A stretch of DNA of 25,613 nt from a virus. The DNA is taken from positions 1 through 25,613 of the IMG/VR virus record IMGVR_UViG_3300022752_000350. One strand, 5' to 3'. The notes beneath the pieces are model-generated. The model worked only from the letters and a program-made list of their open reading frames with translations. It had not been told where the DNA came from and searched no databases. A program made the translations under genes and the position numbers. The number at the start of each line of letters is the position of its first letter. Position 1 is the first letter of the stretch. Of this stretch, positions 1-6,681 are shown one piece after another.

Positions 1-34
1 ATGGCATTTCCATTAACCTTGCAAGGAAAAGAAA

Positions 35-367
35 ATGGGCTACGAAGCAAAGAAAATTCCATCAGCAATCAGCTCTGATATGACTGGTGAAAAGAAAGTT
101 AGCGTTCCTAAAATGGATCGTGAATATGGCGGTGCTAAGTCTATGACAGGCGCAACACCACCTAAAGGCGCAACCAGCAGCGACACTAGCGGCGAACGCA
201 AAATGAAAATCCAAGGCGGTGTTGGCATGGGTATGGCTGATGGCATTGGTATGCGTGAAGCCAGCCACATGGGTATGCACGATGGACGCAAAGGCGAAAT
301 GAAAGGTGGCACAAGCGAAGCCACTTGTTATGAGCACAAGCGTTACGAGCACGCACAAGACAAATAA
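35..367 (+). CDS. Hypothetical Met/Gly/Lys-rich small protein
   Basis: The product is a 110-residue protein that I do not recognise. It is hydrophilic and low in complexity. A central stretch (about residues 62-92) alternates Gly and Met with scattered His, Asp and Lys, and the C-terminus holds a single Cys followed by His and Lys residues. There is no signal peptide or membrane segment. The start is preceded by an AAGGAAAAG purine run at good distance. It is the first complete gene of the window and lies upstream of the packaging genes in the same direction. The composition suggests a disordered protein; metal binding by the Met/His stretch is only a possibility. The function is unknown. Confidence 0.6.
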   Translation: MGYEAKKIPSAISSDMTGEKKVSVPKMDREYGGAKSMTGATPPKGATSSDTSGERKMKIQGGVGMGMADGIGMREASHMGMHDGRKGEMKGGTSEATCYEHKRYEHAQDK

Positions 368-369
368 GC

Positions 370-401
370 GTGGCAACTAGGGGTCAAAGCCCTAGCGCCA
401 C
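370..401 (+). other. Intergenic hairpin, two-part stem
   Basis: GTGGC (370-374) pairs with GCCAC (397-401), and CTAGGG (377-382) pairs with CCCTAG (390-395). The loop is seven bases and a small internal loop (AA opposite C) separates the two stems. No T-run follows, so it is not a standard intrinsic terminator. It sits just after the stop of the first gene and before the AAGGAG ribosome site of the next, so RNA processing or mRNA stabilisation is possible. Confidence 0.55.
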
Positions 402-429
402 TAAGCAAAACAACTAAAAAGGAGTTGAA

Positions 430-639
430 ATGCCTAATGGGAATTGTATGTCCTGTTGCCACTTTCTGAACACGGAAGTAATGGGGCAATGTCGTAGGTT
501 TCCGACCTACCAAAATAGACACGCAAATGAGTGGTGTGGCGAATACACAACAAAAGATGTTGTATTAGATTTGCCCATTTACGCTATGGAAAAACGCAAA
601 TACACCAGAAAGGTCAAAAATGATACGACCGCTGCGTGA
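430..639 (+). CDS. Small Cys-rich protein (zinc-ribbon-like)
   Basis: This 69-residue protein has Cys at positions 6, 9, 10, 21 and 36. They form a C-x2-C pair, a later C-R-R-F-P segment and a W-C-G-E-Y segment. Proteins with this spacing are seen in phages and bacteria and probably bind a metal (zinc or iron) through four Cys; that role is inferred from the pattern. The tail is basic (KRKYTRKVK). A strong AAGGAG site stands upstream. The 3' end overlaps the co-chaperonin start by 20 bases, so the two are probably translated together. Confidence 0.75.
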   Translation: MPNGNCMSCCHFLNTEVMGQCRRFPTYQNRHANEWCGEYTTKDVVLDLPIYAMEKRKYTRKVKNDTTAA

Positions 640-880
640 TCGAGTTGTTGTCAAACCAGAGGTTCGCATACTTAGCGACATAATTTGGGTAAACAACAAA
701 GAGTCATTTAATGAGGGTACTATTGTGGCGGTTGGTCCAGAAGTGGATCAGGCGGTAGTGGGTGACTTCATTAAATATGGCAATGGGGATTATTTGAACT
801 GGCCTACCCACCGCATTGACGGACAGGACTACCAAATTATCCAAGAAGCTGACATTTGTGCTATTGTTGAGGAATCATGA
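620..880 (+). CDS. GroES-like co-chaperonin (Cpn10)
   Basis: The 86-residue product matches the Cpn10 fold from end to end. It has the N-terminal IRPLRDRVVVK strand (residues 2-12), the GTIVAVGP core strand (33-40), VGDFIKYG (47-54) and a C-terminal QEADICAIVEE strand (75-85). E. coli GroES has 97 residues; the shortening here falls in the roof-loop region. The mobile loop, which in GroES contacts GroEL through an Ile-Val-Leu triad, reads SDIIWV (19-24). The protein probably caps host GroEL, as phage co-chaperonins such as T4 gp31 do, to fold a virion protein. No GroEL gene is in the window. It overlaps both neighbours. Confidence 0.9.
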   Translation: MIRPLRDRVVVKPEVRILSDIIWVNNKESFNEGTIVAVGPEVDQAVVGDFIKYGNGDYLNWPTHRIDGQDYQIIQEADICAIVEES

Positions 881-1041
881 AAGAAACCATCCAAATCAGA
901 ATCAACGACTTGATGGCAAAAGGCCGTGAGTTGGAACAACAGTTACACCAGATCAATGGTGCGTTGCAACAATGCCAGTGGACGCTGGCTGAACTGGAGA
1001 AAGACGATGCTGAAAAAGTCGACCAGCCCGAAAGCGTTTGA
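877..1041 (+). CDS. Small coiled-coil protein
   Basis: This 54-residue gene starts in an ATGA overlap with the co-chaperonin stop and ends at TGA 1039-1041. The product opens MKETIQIRINDLMAKGRELE and continues with regularly spaced Leu and Gln, as in a short coiled coil, then an acidic tail. It is all helix by appearance, with one Cys and no membrane segment. Similar tiny helical proteins are common just upstream of phage terminase genes, with no assigned role. The exact stop/start coupling and the helical pattern support it as a real gene. Confidence 0.7.
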   Translation: MKETIQIRINDLMAKGRELEQQLHQINGALQQCQWTLAELEKDDAEKVDQPESV

Positions 1042-1147
1042 GAAAAACATCAAGATTGAGATGAAATCTGGTAAGCCTATAAAGCAGGCCGTGGCTATTG
1101 CTTACGCTGTTAAACGTGAAGCTGAAAAAGTTAAGAAGAAGAAATGA
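1007..1147 (+). CDS. Tiny Lys-rich conserved phage protein
   Basis: I place the start at ATG 1007 because GGAG (about 996-999) lies at ideal distance. The frame extends upstream to 926, but that part is a shadow of the coiled-coil gene. The product has 46 residues, 14 of them Lys, with one Arg and four Glu. A KSGKPIKQAVAIAYAVKRE segment (residues 20-38) is typical of a small family found repeatedly next to phage terminases. The function is unknown; the charge would suit nucleic-acid binding. It overlaps the gene before by 35 bases and the next by an ATGA. Confidence 0.75.
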   Translation: MLKKSTSPKAFEKNIKIEMKSGKPIKQAVAIAYAVKREAEKVKKKK

Positions 1148-1416
1148 AGAAGCACGACAAGCCTATTGAGCACAAGACAACAGGCAAAGGCAAAACCTAC
1201 AACCCAACAGAAAAGGGTGCAGGAATGACCGCCAAGGGTCGTGCTGAGTACAACGCAAAGAACGGCAGCAATCTCAAGCCGCCAGCGCCAAACCCCAAGA
1301 CCAAAAAGGACGAGGGACGCAAAGCATCATTTTGTGCGCGAATGGAGGGCGTGGTTAAGAACGCCAAAGGACCAGCAGAACGCGCTAAGGCATCTTTAAA
1401 GAATTGGAATTGCTAA
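1144..1416 (+). CDS. Small basic conserved phage protein (DUF6321-like)
   Basis: The 90-residue product carries the hallmark order GAGMTAKGRAEYNAKNGSNL (residues 26-45), a Pro-rich link, then KASFCARMEGV and a C-terminal KASLKNWNC. This pattern recurs in phage genomes near packaging genes and I believe corresponds to the DUF6321 family; the name is from memory and unchecked. Two Cys, at FCARM and at the last residue, are notable. The protein is strongly basic with no membrane segment. Its start overlaps the previous stop (ATGA) and the next gene begins just after its own stop. Its role is unknown. Confidence 0.8.
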   Translation: MKKHDKPIEHKTTGKGKTYNPTEKGAGMTAKGRAEYNAKNGSNLKPPAPNPKTKKDEGRKASFCARMEGVVKNAKGPAERAKASLKNWNC

Positions 1417-1417
1417 C

Positions 1418-1582
1418 ATGGCTACTAAACCTGGACTTTACGCAAACATCCACGCCAAACAAGAACGCATCAAGCGTGAAAAGGCAGAGGGCAAGCCTGT
1501 GGAAAAGATGAGAACGCCTGGCACAAAAGGCGCACCAACCGCCAAAGCATTTAAGGAGTCGGCTAAGACCGCAAAGAAATGA
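1418..1582 (+). CDS. Tiny basic conserved phage protein
   Basis: This 54-residue gene begins at ATG 1418 and ends at TGA 1580-1582. The product starts MATKPGLYANIHAKQERIKR and ends with GTKGAPTAKAFKESAKTAKK. Both blocks are typical of a very small, widespread phage protein family found beside terminase genes. It is Lys-rich, lacks Cys and is probably unstructured. It overlaps the small terminase gene by an ATGA, so the two are likely coupled in translation. The function is unknown. Confidence 0.8.
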   Translation: MATKPGLYANIHAKQERIKREKAEGKPVEKMRTPGTKGAPTAKAFKESAKTAKK

Positions 1583-1989
1583 CAGAAGTTACCGAAAAGC
1601 GTCCAGTTGGCAGACCAACAACCTACGACCCTGCATATATTGACAGGGTAATAGAACTTGGGCGCATCGGTAAATCAATCGAGCAAATCTGCTATCAACT
1701 TAATACTCCTGTAAGAACTTTGTATGAATGGCGTGATCGTCATCCAGAATTTTCGCAAGCCTTGGAAGATGCTAAGCAATATGAGCAGGCTTGGTGGGAA
1801 GAACAGGCACAAGCGTACATGGTTGAGAACAAAGAAAGCGACAAATTGAACCCGACATTATGGTCAAGGTCAATGGCTGCAAGGTTTCCGAAGAAGTATC
1901 GTGAAAGCACAAAGCAAGAGATTACAGGCGCAGAGGGCGCACCGTTGTTGCAAGGCATACAAGTGACATTTGTCAAACCAAGTGAGTGA
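1579..1989 (+). CDS. terS: Terminase small subunit
   Basis: The 136-residue protein would recognise phage DNA and load it onto the large terminase. The N-terminus has the VGRPTTYDPAY entry typical of this family, then a helix-turn-helix at about residues 33-52 (SIEQICYQLNTPVRTLYEW), HPEF, and a long Gln/Glu-rich helix suited to ring assembly. The C-terminal tail, rich in Gly, Pro and hydrophobic residues, is likely the large-subunit contact. The gene is coupled to the preceding one by ATGA and overlaps the large-subunit gene, the usual packaging pair. Confidence 0.9.
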   Translation: MTEVTEKRPVGRPTTYDPAYIDRVIELGRIGKSIEQICYQLNTPVRTLYEWRDRHPEFSQALEDAKQYEQAWWEEQAQAYMVENKESDKLNPTLWSRSMAARFPKKYRESTKQEITGAEGAPLLQGIQVTFVKPSE

Positions 1990-3259
1990 TTTCAGCAACG
2001 CCCAATTTCCTGTAAAGCTGGCGTGTTTATTTGACCCGCCTAAGTCTAGATACCGTGTATTACATGGCGGTCGAGGTGGTGCTAAATCTTGGGGCGTAGC
2101 TCGAGCACTGCTGATTAAAGCCGCCAAAGAACCATTGCGAATCCTCTGTGCGCGAGAGTTTATGACTTCTATGCGGGATTCTGTACACAAACTGCTGTCC
2201 GACCAGATCATTGACCTTGGCCTGCAAACGTTCTACGAGATTACTCAAGCAAGCATACGCGGCAAAAATGGCAGTGAATTCAGCTTTGTTGGCCTAAAGA
2301 ACAATGTAGCCAATGTCAAATCATATGAGGGTGTGGACATTTGTTGGGTAGAGGAAGCTCAAACGGTGACTAGGTTGTCATGGAACGTGTTAGTTCCTAC
2401 CATCCGTAAACCAGACAGCGAGATATGGGTGACATTTAACCCTGAGTTGGAGACTGACGAGACTTACCAACGATTTGTAGTCCACAAGCCAGAAAATGCG
2501 GTGGTGACTAAGGTTAACTGGAATGACAACCCTTGGTTTCCTGACACACTAAAGTTGGAAATGGAAAGCCTAAAGGCGCGTGATCCAGAAGCGCACAGGA
2601 CGGTTTGGGAAGGGTTTTGCAGGCAAACAGTTGATGGGGCTATCTTTGCCAAAGAGGTGCAAATGGCTGAGTTGGAGAATCGCATTACCCGCGTTCCATA
2701 TGATGCTACAAAGCCTGTACACGCTGTGTTTGACCTTGGATGGGCAGATGCAACTGCCATTTGGTTTGTCCAGTTTATTGGCATGGAAACCCGCTTAATT
2801 AGGTACATGGAAGATAACCAACAGACAATCAGCCATTACTTAGCTGAGATGCAGAAGTTTGGTTATGTGTACGACACGTTATGGTTGCCGCACGATGCAC
2901 AGAACAAGACGTTGGCGGCAAATGGACGGTCAATTGAGGAAATTGTTAGGGCAGCGGGACATAAAACCCGCATTATTGAAAAGACGCCAGTAGTTGACAG
3001 CATTAACGCCGCAAGAACTATTTTTAGATCGTGTTATTTTGATAGAGAAAATTGTTATGATGGCTTACAATGTCTGCGTCATTATCGGTATGAGGTTGAC
3101 CCTGATACAAAGCAGTTCAGCCGCAACCCGTTACATGACCAGTATTCGCACGGTGCTGATGCCTTTAGGTACATTGGTCTGATGATTAATGAACCCAAAG
3201 AACGTAGGAAACCCAAACCGATGCCGATGTACGGCAGCGCAAACAGTTGGATGGGCTAA
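1970..3259 (+). CDS. terL: Terminase large subunit (ATPase/nuclease)
   Basis: This 429-residue packaging motor belongs to the PBSX-type/Terminase_3 group. The ATPase domain has a Walker A GGRGGAKS (residues 33-40), a Walker B ending in a catalytic Glu pair VDICWVEEA (122-130) and the coupling FNP (156-158). The C-terminal nuclease domain shows the first metal-binding Asp in FDLGWAD (D255) and a late SHGADAFRY (D397). No ATG precedes the Walker A motif: the only starts are TTG 1970 and GTG 1982, so translation begins at a non-ATG codon, probably coupled to terS. The portal start follows directly after its stop codon. Confidence 0.95.
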   Translation: MSNQVSDFSNAQFPVKLACLFDPPKSRYRVLHGGRGGAKSWGVARALLIKAAKEPLRILCAREFMTSMRDSVHKLLSDQIIDLGLQTFYEITQASIRGKNGSEFSFVGLKNNVANVKSYEGVDICWVEEAQTVTRLSWNVLVPTIRKPDSEIWVTFNPELETDETYQRFVVHKPENAVVTKVNWNDNPWFPDTLKLEMESLKARDPEAHRTVWEGFCRQTVDGAIFAKEVQMAELENRITRVPYDATKPVHAVFDLGWADATAIWFVQFIGMETRLIRYMEDNQQTISHYLAEMQKFGYVYDTLWLPHDAQNKTLAANGRSIEEIVRAAGHKTRIIEKTPVVDSINAARTIFRSCYFDRENCYDGLQCLRHYRYEVDPDTKQFSRNPLHDQYSHGADAFRYIGLMINEPKERRKPKPMPMYGSANSWMG

Positions 3260-5362
3260 ATGGACAATTACGACCCGATTATTCAAGAAGCGGTGGACTT
3301 TCTGAAGTTCAGCAACGATGCCGACACAATGAACCGCCAAGAAGCCTTGGAGGACTTAAAGTTTGTCAATGGCGACCAATGGCCTGTTGAACTGCAAAAC
3401 TCCCGCAATTTGGAGTCAAGACCAGTTCTGACCATTAATAAGCTCGATACGTTTTGCCGACAGGTTACCAACCAACAGCGCCAGCAACGCCCACGCATTA
3501 AGGTACACGCTACTAACACTGAAGCTGATGCCAAGGTAGCACAAGTTATATCTGGTGTTGTTAGACACATTGAGGTTAATAGTAACGCTGACCATGCATA
3601 TGACAACGCCTTTGATTACGCTGTCCGTATGGGTTGGGGTTACTGGCGTGTGACCACAAAGTATGTGCGTGAAGATTCATTCGATCAGGAAATCTATATC
3701 GAACCTGTGGATAACCCATTTACTGTTTACTTTGACCCTAATTCCATTGCACCTGATGGTTCAGACGCTGAAAAGTGCCTGATTACCACAATGATGCCGA
3801 AAGAGGTGTTCCGCCAGATGTACCCTGATTTGGATGACGGAACATCGTTTACCCAACGCGGCACAGGCGACAGCCAATCAGAATGGATTACCAAAGAAGA
3901 TATACGCATTGCCGAATACTTCTACACGGTGCGGGAAAAGGCAACGCTGTATCACTTGTCAGATGGAACAATGAAGTTTGCTGATGGTAAGGACTTTTTC
4001 CAACGATTGGAATTGGCTGGCTTGTCGGTTATTGATGAACGCGCAAGCTACAAGAAAACCATCAAATGGAAGAAGATGACCGCCATTGAGATTATTGAGG
4101 AACGTGATTGGCCTGGTCGCCACATCCCAATCGTCCCTTGCTACGGTCGCCATGTGGTAATCGGCAACAAGCGTAAGAAATTTGGCATGATTCGCAATGC
4201 CAAAGACCCGCAGCGTATGTATAACTTCTGGCAGACCAGCCTGACCGAAAGCATCGCACTTGCACCAAAAGCCAAGTGGATCATGGCAGAGGGTCAAGAC
4301 GAGGGGCATGAGAACGAGTGGGCGCAAGCAAACGTTAAATCCACATCCTATTTGCGCTATAAACAGCGTGATATTGATGGTCAGCCTGCACCACCGCCAC
4401 AGCGCCTACAACCTGAGCCACCGCCTGCTGGCGTGATTACTGCGGCAAGTGTCATCAATGACGATTTGTCTGCCATTATGGGTATCTTTGACCCTAATCA
4501 GATGCCCACAGGCAATATCTCAGGCAAGGCGCTGAACGGTCAGCAACAACAAGTTGACCTGACAAACTTTGATTATTACGACAATCTGACCCGATCAATC
4601 TCCCACACTGGCAAGATTATTCTGGACTTGATACCCAAGATTTACGATTCACAGCGTGTTTTGCGGATCATTGGGGACGATGGCAAACCAGATATGGTGA
4701 CGCTGAATGAACGCACAGAAGTGGGCGAAGTGCTGAACGATGTGACTGTTGGCGAATATGACGTAGTGATGGAGACAGGACCAGGCTACAACAGCAAGCG
4801 CCAAGAAGCTGTCAATTCCATGATGCAGATGTTGGGCGCTGACCCGACTTTGATGCAAACTGCGGGTGACTTGATATTCCGCAACATGGATTTCCCTGGC
4901 GCTGACACCATTGCCGACCGCTTGGCTACGCTGAATCCGCTGTCACAAGTGGACAAGAAAAGCCCAATTCCTCCGCAAGTGCAGATGCAGTTGGCACAAA
5001 GCAAGCAACAAATGGAACAGATGGCACAGCAGTTACAGCAATTGCAAATGGTCATCAAACAGCGTCAGGACATTGAACAAGTCAAGCAAGACAGCGAAAC
5101 TAAGCGCGAATTGCTACGCCAGACCGCCAAAGCACACAACACTGAGACGATGGCAGAAGTTAAGGTCAATGACCAGAATACCCGTGCGGTGACAAGCCAG
5201 AACAAGATGGAAATTGAAGCCATTATGGAACTGCTGTTACACCACATGGACACTGCCAGACTGAATAAAGAAATTGCCAAGCGCGACCGTGAGCAACAAA
5301 ACGCCATGCGGTTCGCTGAAACTGACATTTCCTCTGGCGCAAACCCATTAATTCAGCAATAG
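3260..5362 (+). CDS. Portal protein, P22 gp1-like
   Basis: The 700-residue protein would form the dodecameric portal through which DNA is packaged and ejected; P22 gp1 has 725 residues. The N-terminal half has the typical order of this family: LKFVNGDQWP, then PVLTINKLDTFCRQVTNQQR, then the GWGYWRV region. A proline-rich link lies at about residues 375-395 (PAPPPQRLQPEPPPAG). The C-terminal 150 residues are Gln-rich and predicted coiled coil, fitting the portal barrel. The ATG follows the terminase stop with no gap. The AT-rich orphan gene follows eight bases after its stop. Confidence 0.93.
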   Translation: MDNYDPIIQEAVDFLKFSNDADTMNRQEALEDLKFVNGDQWPVELQNSRNLESRPVLTINKLDTFCRQVTNQQRQQRPRIKVHATNTEADAKVAQVISGVVRHIEVNSNADHAYDNAFDYAVRMGWGYWRVTTKYVREDSFDQEIYIEPVDNPFTVYFDPNSIAPDGSDAEKCLITTMMPKEVFRQMYPDLDDGTSFTQRGTGDSQSEWITKEDIRIAEYFYTVREKATLYHLSDGTMKFADGKDFFQRLELAGLSVIDERASYKKTIKWKKMTAIEIIEERDWPGRHIPIVPCYGRHVVIGNKRKKFGMIRNAKDPQRMYNFWQTSLTESIALAPKAKWIMAEGQDEGHENEWAQANVKSTSYLRYKQRDIDGQPAPPPQRLQPEPPPAGVITAASVINDDLSAIMGIFDPNQMPTGNISGKALNGQQQQVDLTNFDYYDNLTRSISHTGKIILDLIPKIYDSQRVLRIIGDDGKPDMVTLNERTEVGEVLNDVTVGEYDVVMETGPGYNSKRQEAVNSMMQMLGADPTLMQTAGDLIFRNMDFPGADTIADRLATLNPLSQVDKKSPIPPQVQMQLAQSKQQMEQMAQQLQQLQMVIKQRQDIEQVKQDSETKRELLRQTAKAHNTETMAEVKVNDQNTRAVTSQNKMEIEAIMELLLHHMDTARLNKEIAKRDREQQNAMRFAETDISSGANPLIQQ

Positions 5363-5370
5363 GAGTCATC

Positions 5371-5685
5371 ATGCCTACCGTGACAAATAAGAACAGAGAA
5401 GAATTTAATGCTGAAGAAATGGCAAAAAAAGACTCAAAAAGACCCAGAGCCTCTAATATTTTTTATCACAGATATAAAGACAAAATTACACCCCACAAAG
5501 AATATTTTGAATTTGTAAAAACAAATGAACCTCATGTAAAAGAATATAGCTCTGGTATTAGAGATGAAGTTAAACGATTAACTGGATTGAACGAAAAGCA
5601 ACAAGCAAAGAAATTACACGAAAAAATGAAAGAAGCAGTTAATCATGTAACAGAAACATGGGACTATACAAAACCAAATGATTGA
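5371..5685 (+). CDS. AT-rich orphan protein between portal and scaffold
   Basis: I do not recognise this 104-residue protein. It is highly charged and helical, rich in Lys and Glu, without Cys, a signal peptide or a membrane segment. A stretch of aromatic and basic residues (IFYHRYKDK) sits near residue 30 and the C-terminus ends DYTKPND. A good AGGAG site lies nine bases before the ATG. Its codons favour A/T far more than the portal and coat genes around it, which suggests later arrival, like a moron gene. The stop is followed by two hairpins before the scaffold gene. Confidence 0.75.
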   Translation: MPTVTNKNREEFNAEEMAKKDSKRPRASNIFYHRYKDKITPHKEYFEFVKTNEPHVKEYSSGIRDEVKRLTGLNEKQQAKKLHEKMKEAVNHVTETWDYTKPND

Positions 5686-5700
5686 CACAACAATAATTTG

Positions 5701-5714
5701 GTGGTAAAAACCAC
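5701..5714 (+). other. Short hairpin after the orphan gene
   Basis: GTGGT (5701-5705) pairs with ACCAC (5710-5714) around an AAAA loop, flanked by TTTG and AAAA that could extend the stem with a bulge. There is no T-run after it on this strand. It may be weak termination or an mRNA end-protecting stem. Confidence 0.35.
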
Positions 5715-5723
5715 AAAACCTTA

Positions 5724-5740
5724 CTAGTTGGGTCAACTAG
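5724..5740 (+). other. Perfect 7-bp hairpin upstream of scaffold gene
   Basis: CTAGTTG (5724-5730) and CAACTAG (5734-5740) form a perfect stem around a GGT loop, 20 bases before the scaffold start. The following bases (GTTAATTCTT) are not a clean T-run, so it is a weak terminator at best. It could be a control element for the high translation of scaffold and coat. Confidence 0.45.
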
Positions 5741-5760
5741 GTTAATTCTTGAGGTAACTC

Positions 5761-6657
5761 ATGTCAGAAAAAGAAGCAGGGTCAGTATTGACCAGCGAAA
5801 ATGCAGCAGATTTTTATGCACAAAGATTAGGTTTAGCTGATCGTGAAGCATCTGAGGCGGTTGTTGAGGAAACTCCAACTGAGCCAGTAGCAGATACAGA
5901 CCAGAGTGAGCCTACAGCAGAGGAAGAAGCTAAACCCACAGAGGAAAAGAAGCAGAACCCGAAACTTGAGAGACGGTTTTCTGATCTGACTAAGCAACGT
6001 GAAGATGCGCGTAAAGAAGCGCAACAAGAACGTCAGCGTAGGGAAGAATTAGAAGCACGTTTAGCGGCACTTGAGAAACCGACAGCGCCAAAAGCGCAAG
6101 ACGTAGACGAAGAACCGCAACCAAGCCAGTTCCAAGACGCGTTTGAGTATGCGAAAGCCCTAGCGGAATATTCGACAGAAAAGGCGTTAGCGGAACGTGA
6201 TAGGCGAGATGCAGAGGAAAAGGTAGCAGTTGAACGCCAAAAGGTCATTGAGACTTGGGCGACAAAAGTGCAAGCCGCCAAAGCATCTTTGCCAGACTTT
6301 GATGAGATCGTGGCATCTAGTGATGTTGTTGTGAATGACGATGTTAGAGATGCAATTCTGGAGAGTGATGTAGGACCACAGGTTCTGTACCACCTAGCTG
6401 AAAATGATGAACTCGCAAAGAAAATAGCTGGTATGTCGCCTAAAGCGGCCTTGAGAGAGATAGGGAAATTGGAAGAACGGTTATCCGTAAAGCCAACTGC
6501 TAAACAAGATACTGTGGTTAAAAGTCGAGCACCAGCACCGATCAGCCCGATCCGTGGTGGGGTTGCACCAGTAGATGTACCAATTGGCAGCGATGGCGAA
6601 TTTCATGGTACTTATGCTCAGTGGAAAGCCCAACGCAGAACAGGCAAGATCAGGTAA
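5761..6657 (+). CDS. Scaffolding protein
   Basis: The 298-residue protein, close to the 303 of P22 gp8, sits between portal and coat as expected for a procapsid scaffold. Residues about 30-65 are acidic and Pro/Thr/Glu-rich. A long charged coiled coil follows (about 65-115, with repeated Arg, Glu, Ala and Gln), and a second helical part covers about 125-240. The C-terminus is basic (YAQWKAQRRTGKIR), matching the coat-binding helix-turn-helix end of P22 scaffold in position and charge. A GAGG site precedes the ATG. There are no Cys or membrane segments. The family assignment rests on position, length and composition. Confidence 0.87.
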   Translation: MSEKEAGSVLTSENAADFYAQRLGLADREASEAVVEETPTEPVADTDQSEPTAEEEAKPTEEKKQNPKLERRFSDLTKQREDARKEAQQERQRREELEARLAALEKPTAPKAQDVDEEPQPSQFQDAFEYAKALAEYSTEKALAERDRRDAEEKVAVERQKVIETWATKVQAAKASLPDFDEIVASSDVVVNDDVRDAILESDVGPQVLYHLAENDELAKKIAGMSPKAALREIGKLEERLSVKPTAKQDTVVKSRAPAPISPIRGGVAPVDVPIGSDGEFHGTYAQWKAQRRTGKIR

Positions 6658-6681
6658 ACCTAATCTTTTTGGAGAAATCAA

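Noticed and set aside
1-34. Possible end of an upstream gene (TAA 14-16) and a short frame opening at ATG 1
   Set aside because: Too little sequence to call; the frame from ATG 1 stops after about 25 codons inside the first supported gene.
62-376. Antisense open frames over the first gene and others on the minus strand
   Set aside because: They lie inside well-supported plus-strand genes, have no family features and lack their own ribosome sites.
926-1006. Longer start for the 1007 gene
   Set aside because: The extra residues shadow the coiled-coil gene in another frame, and the GGAG site supports ATG 1007.
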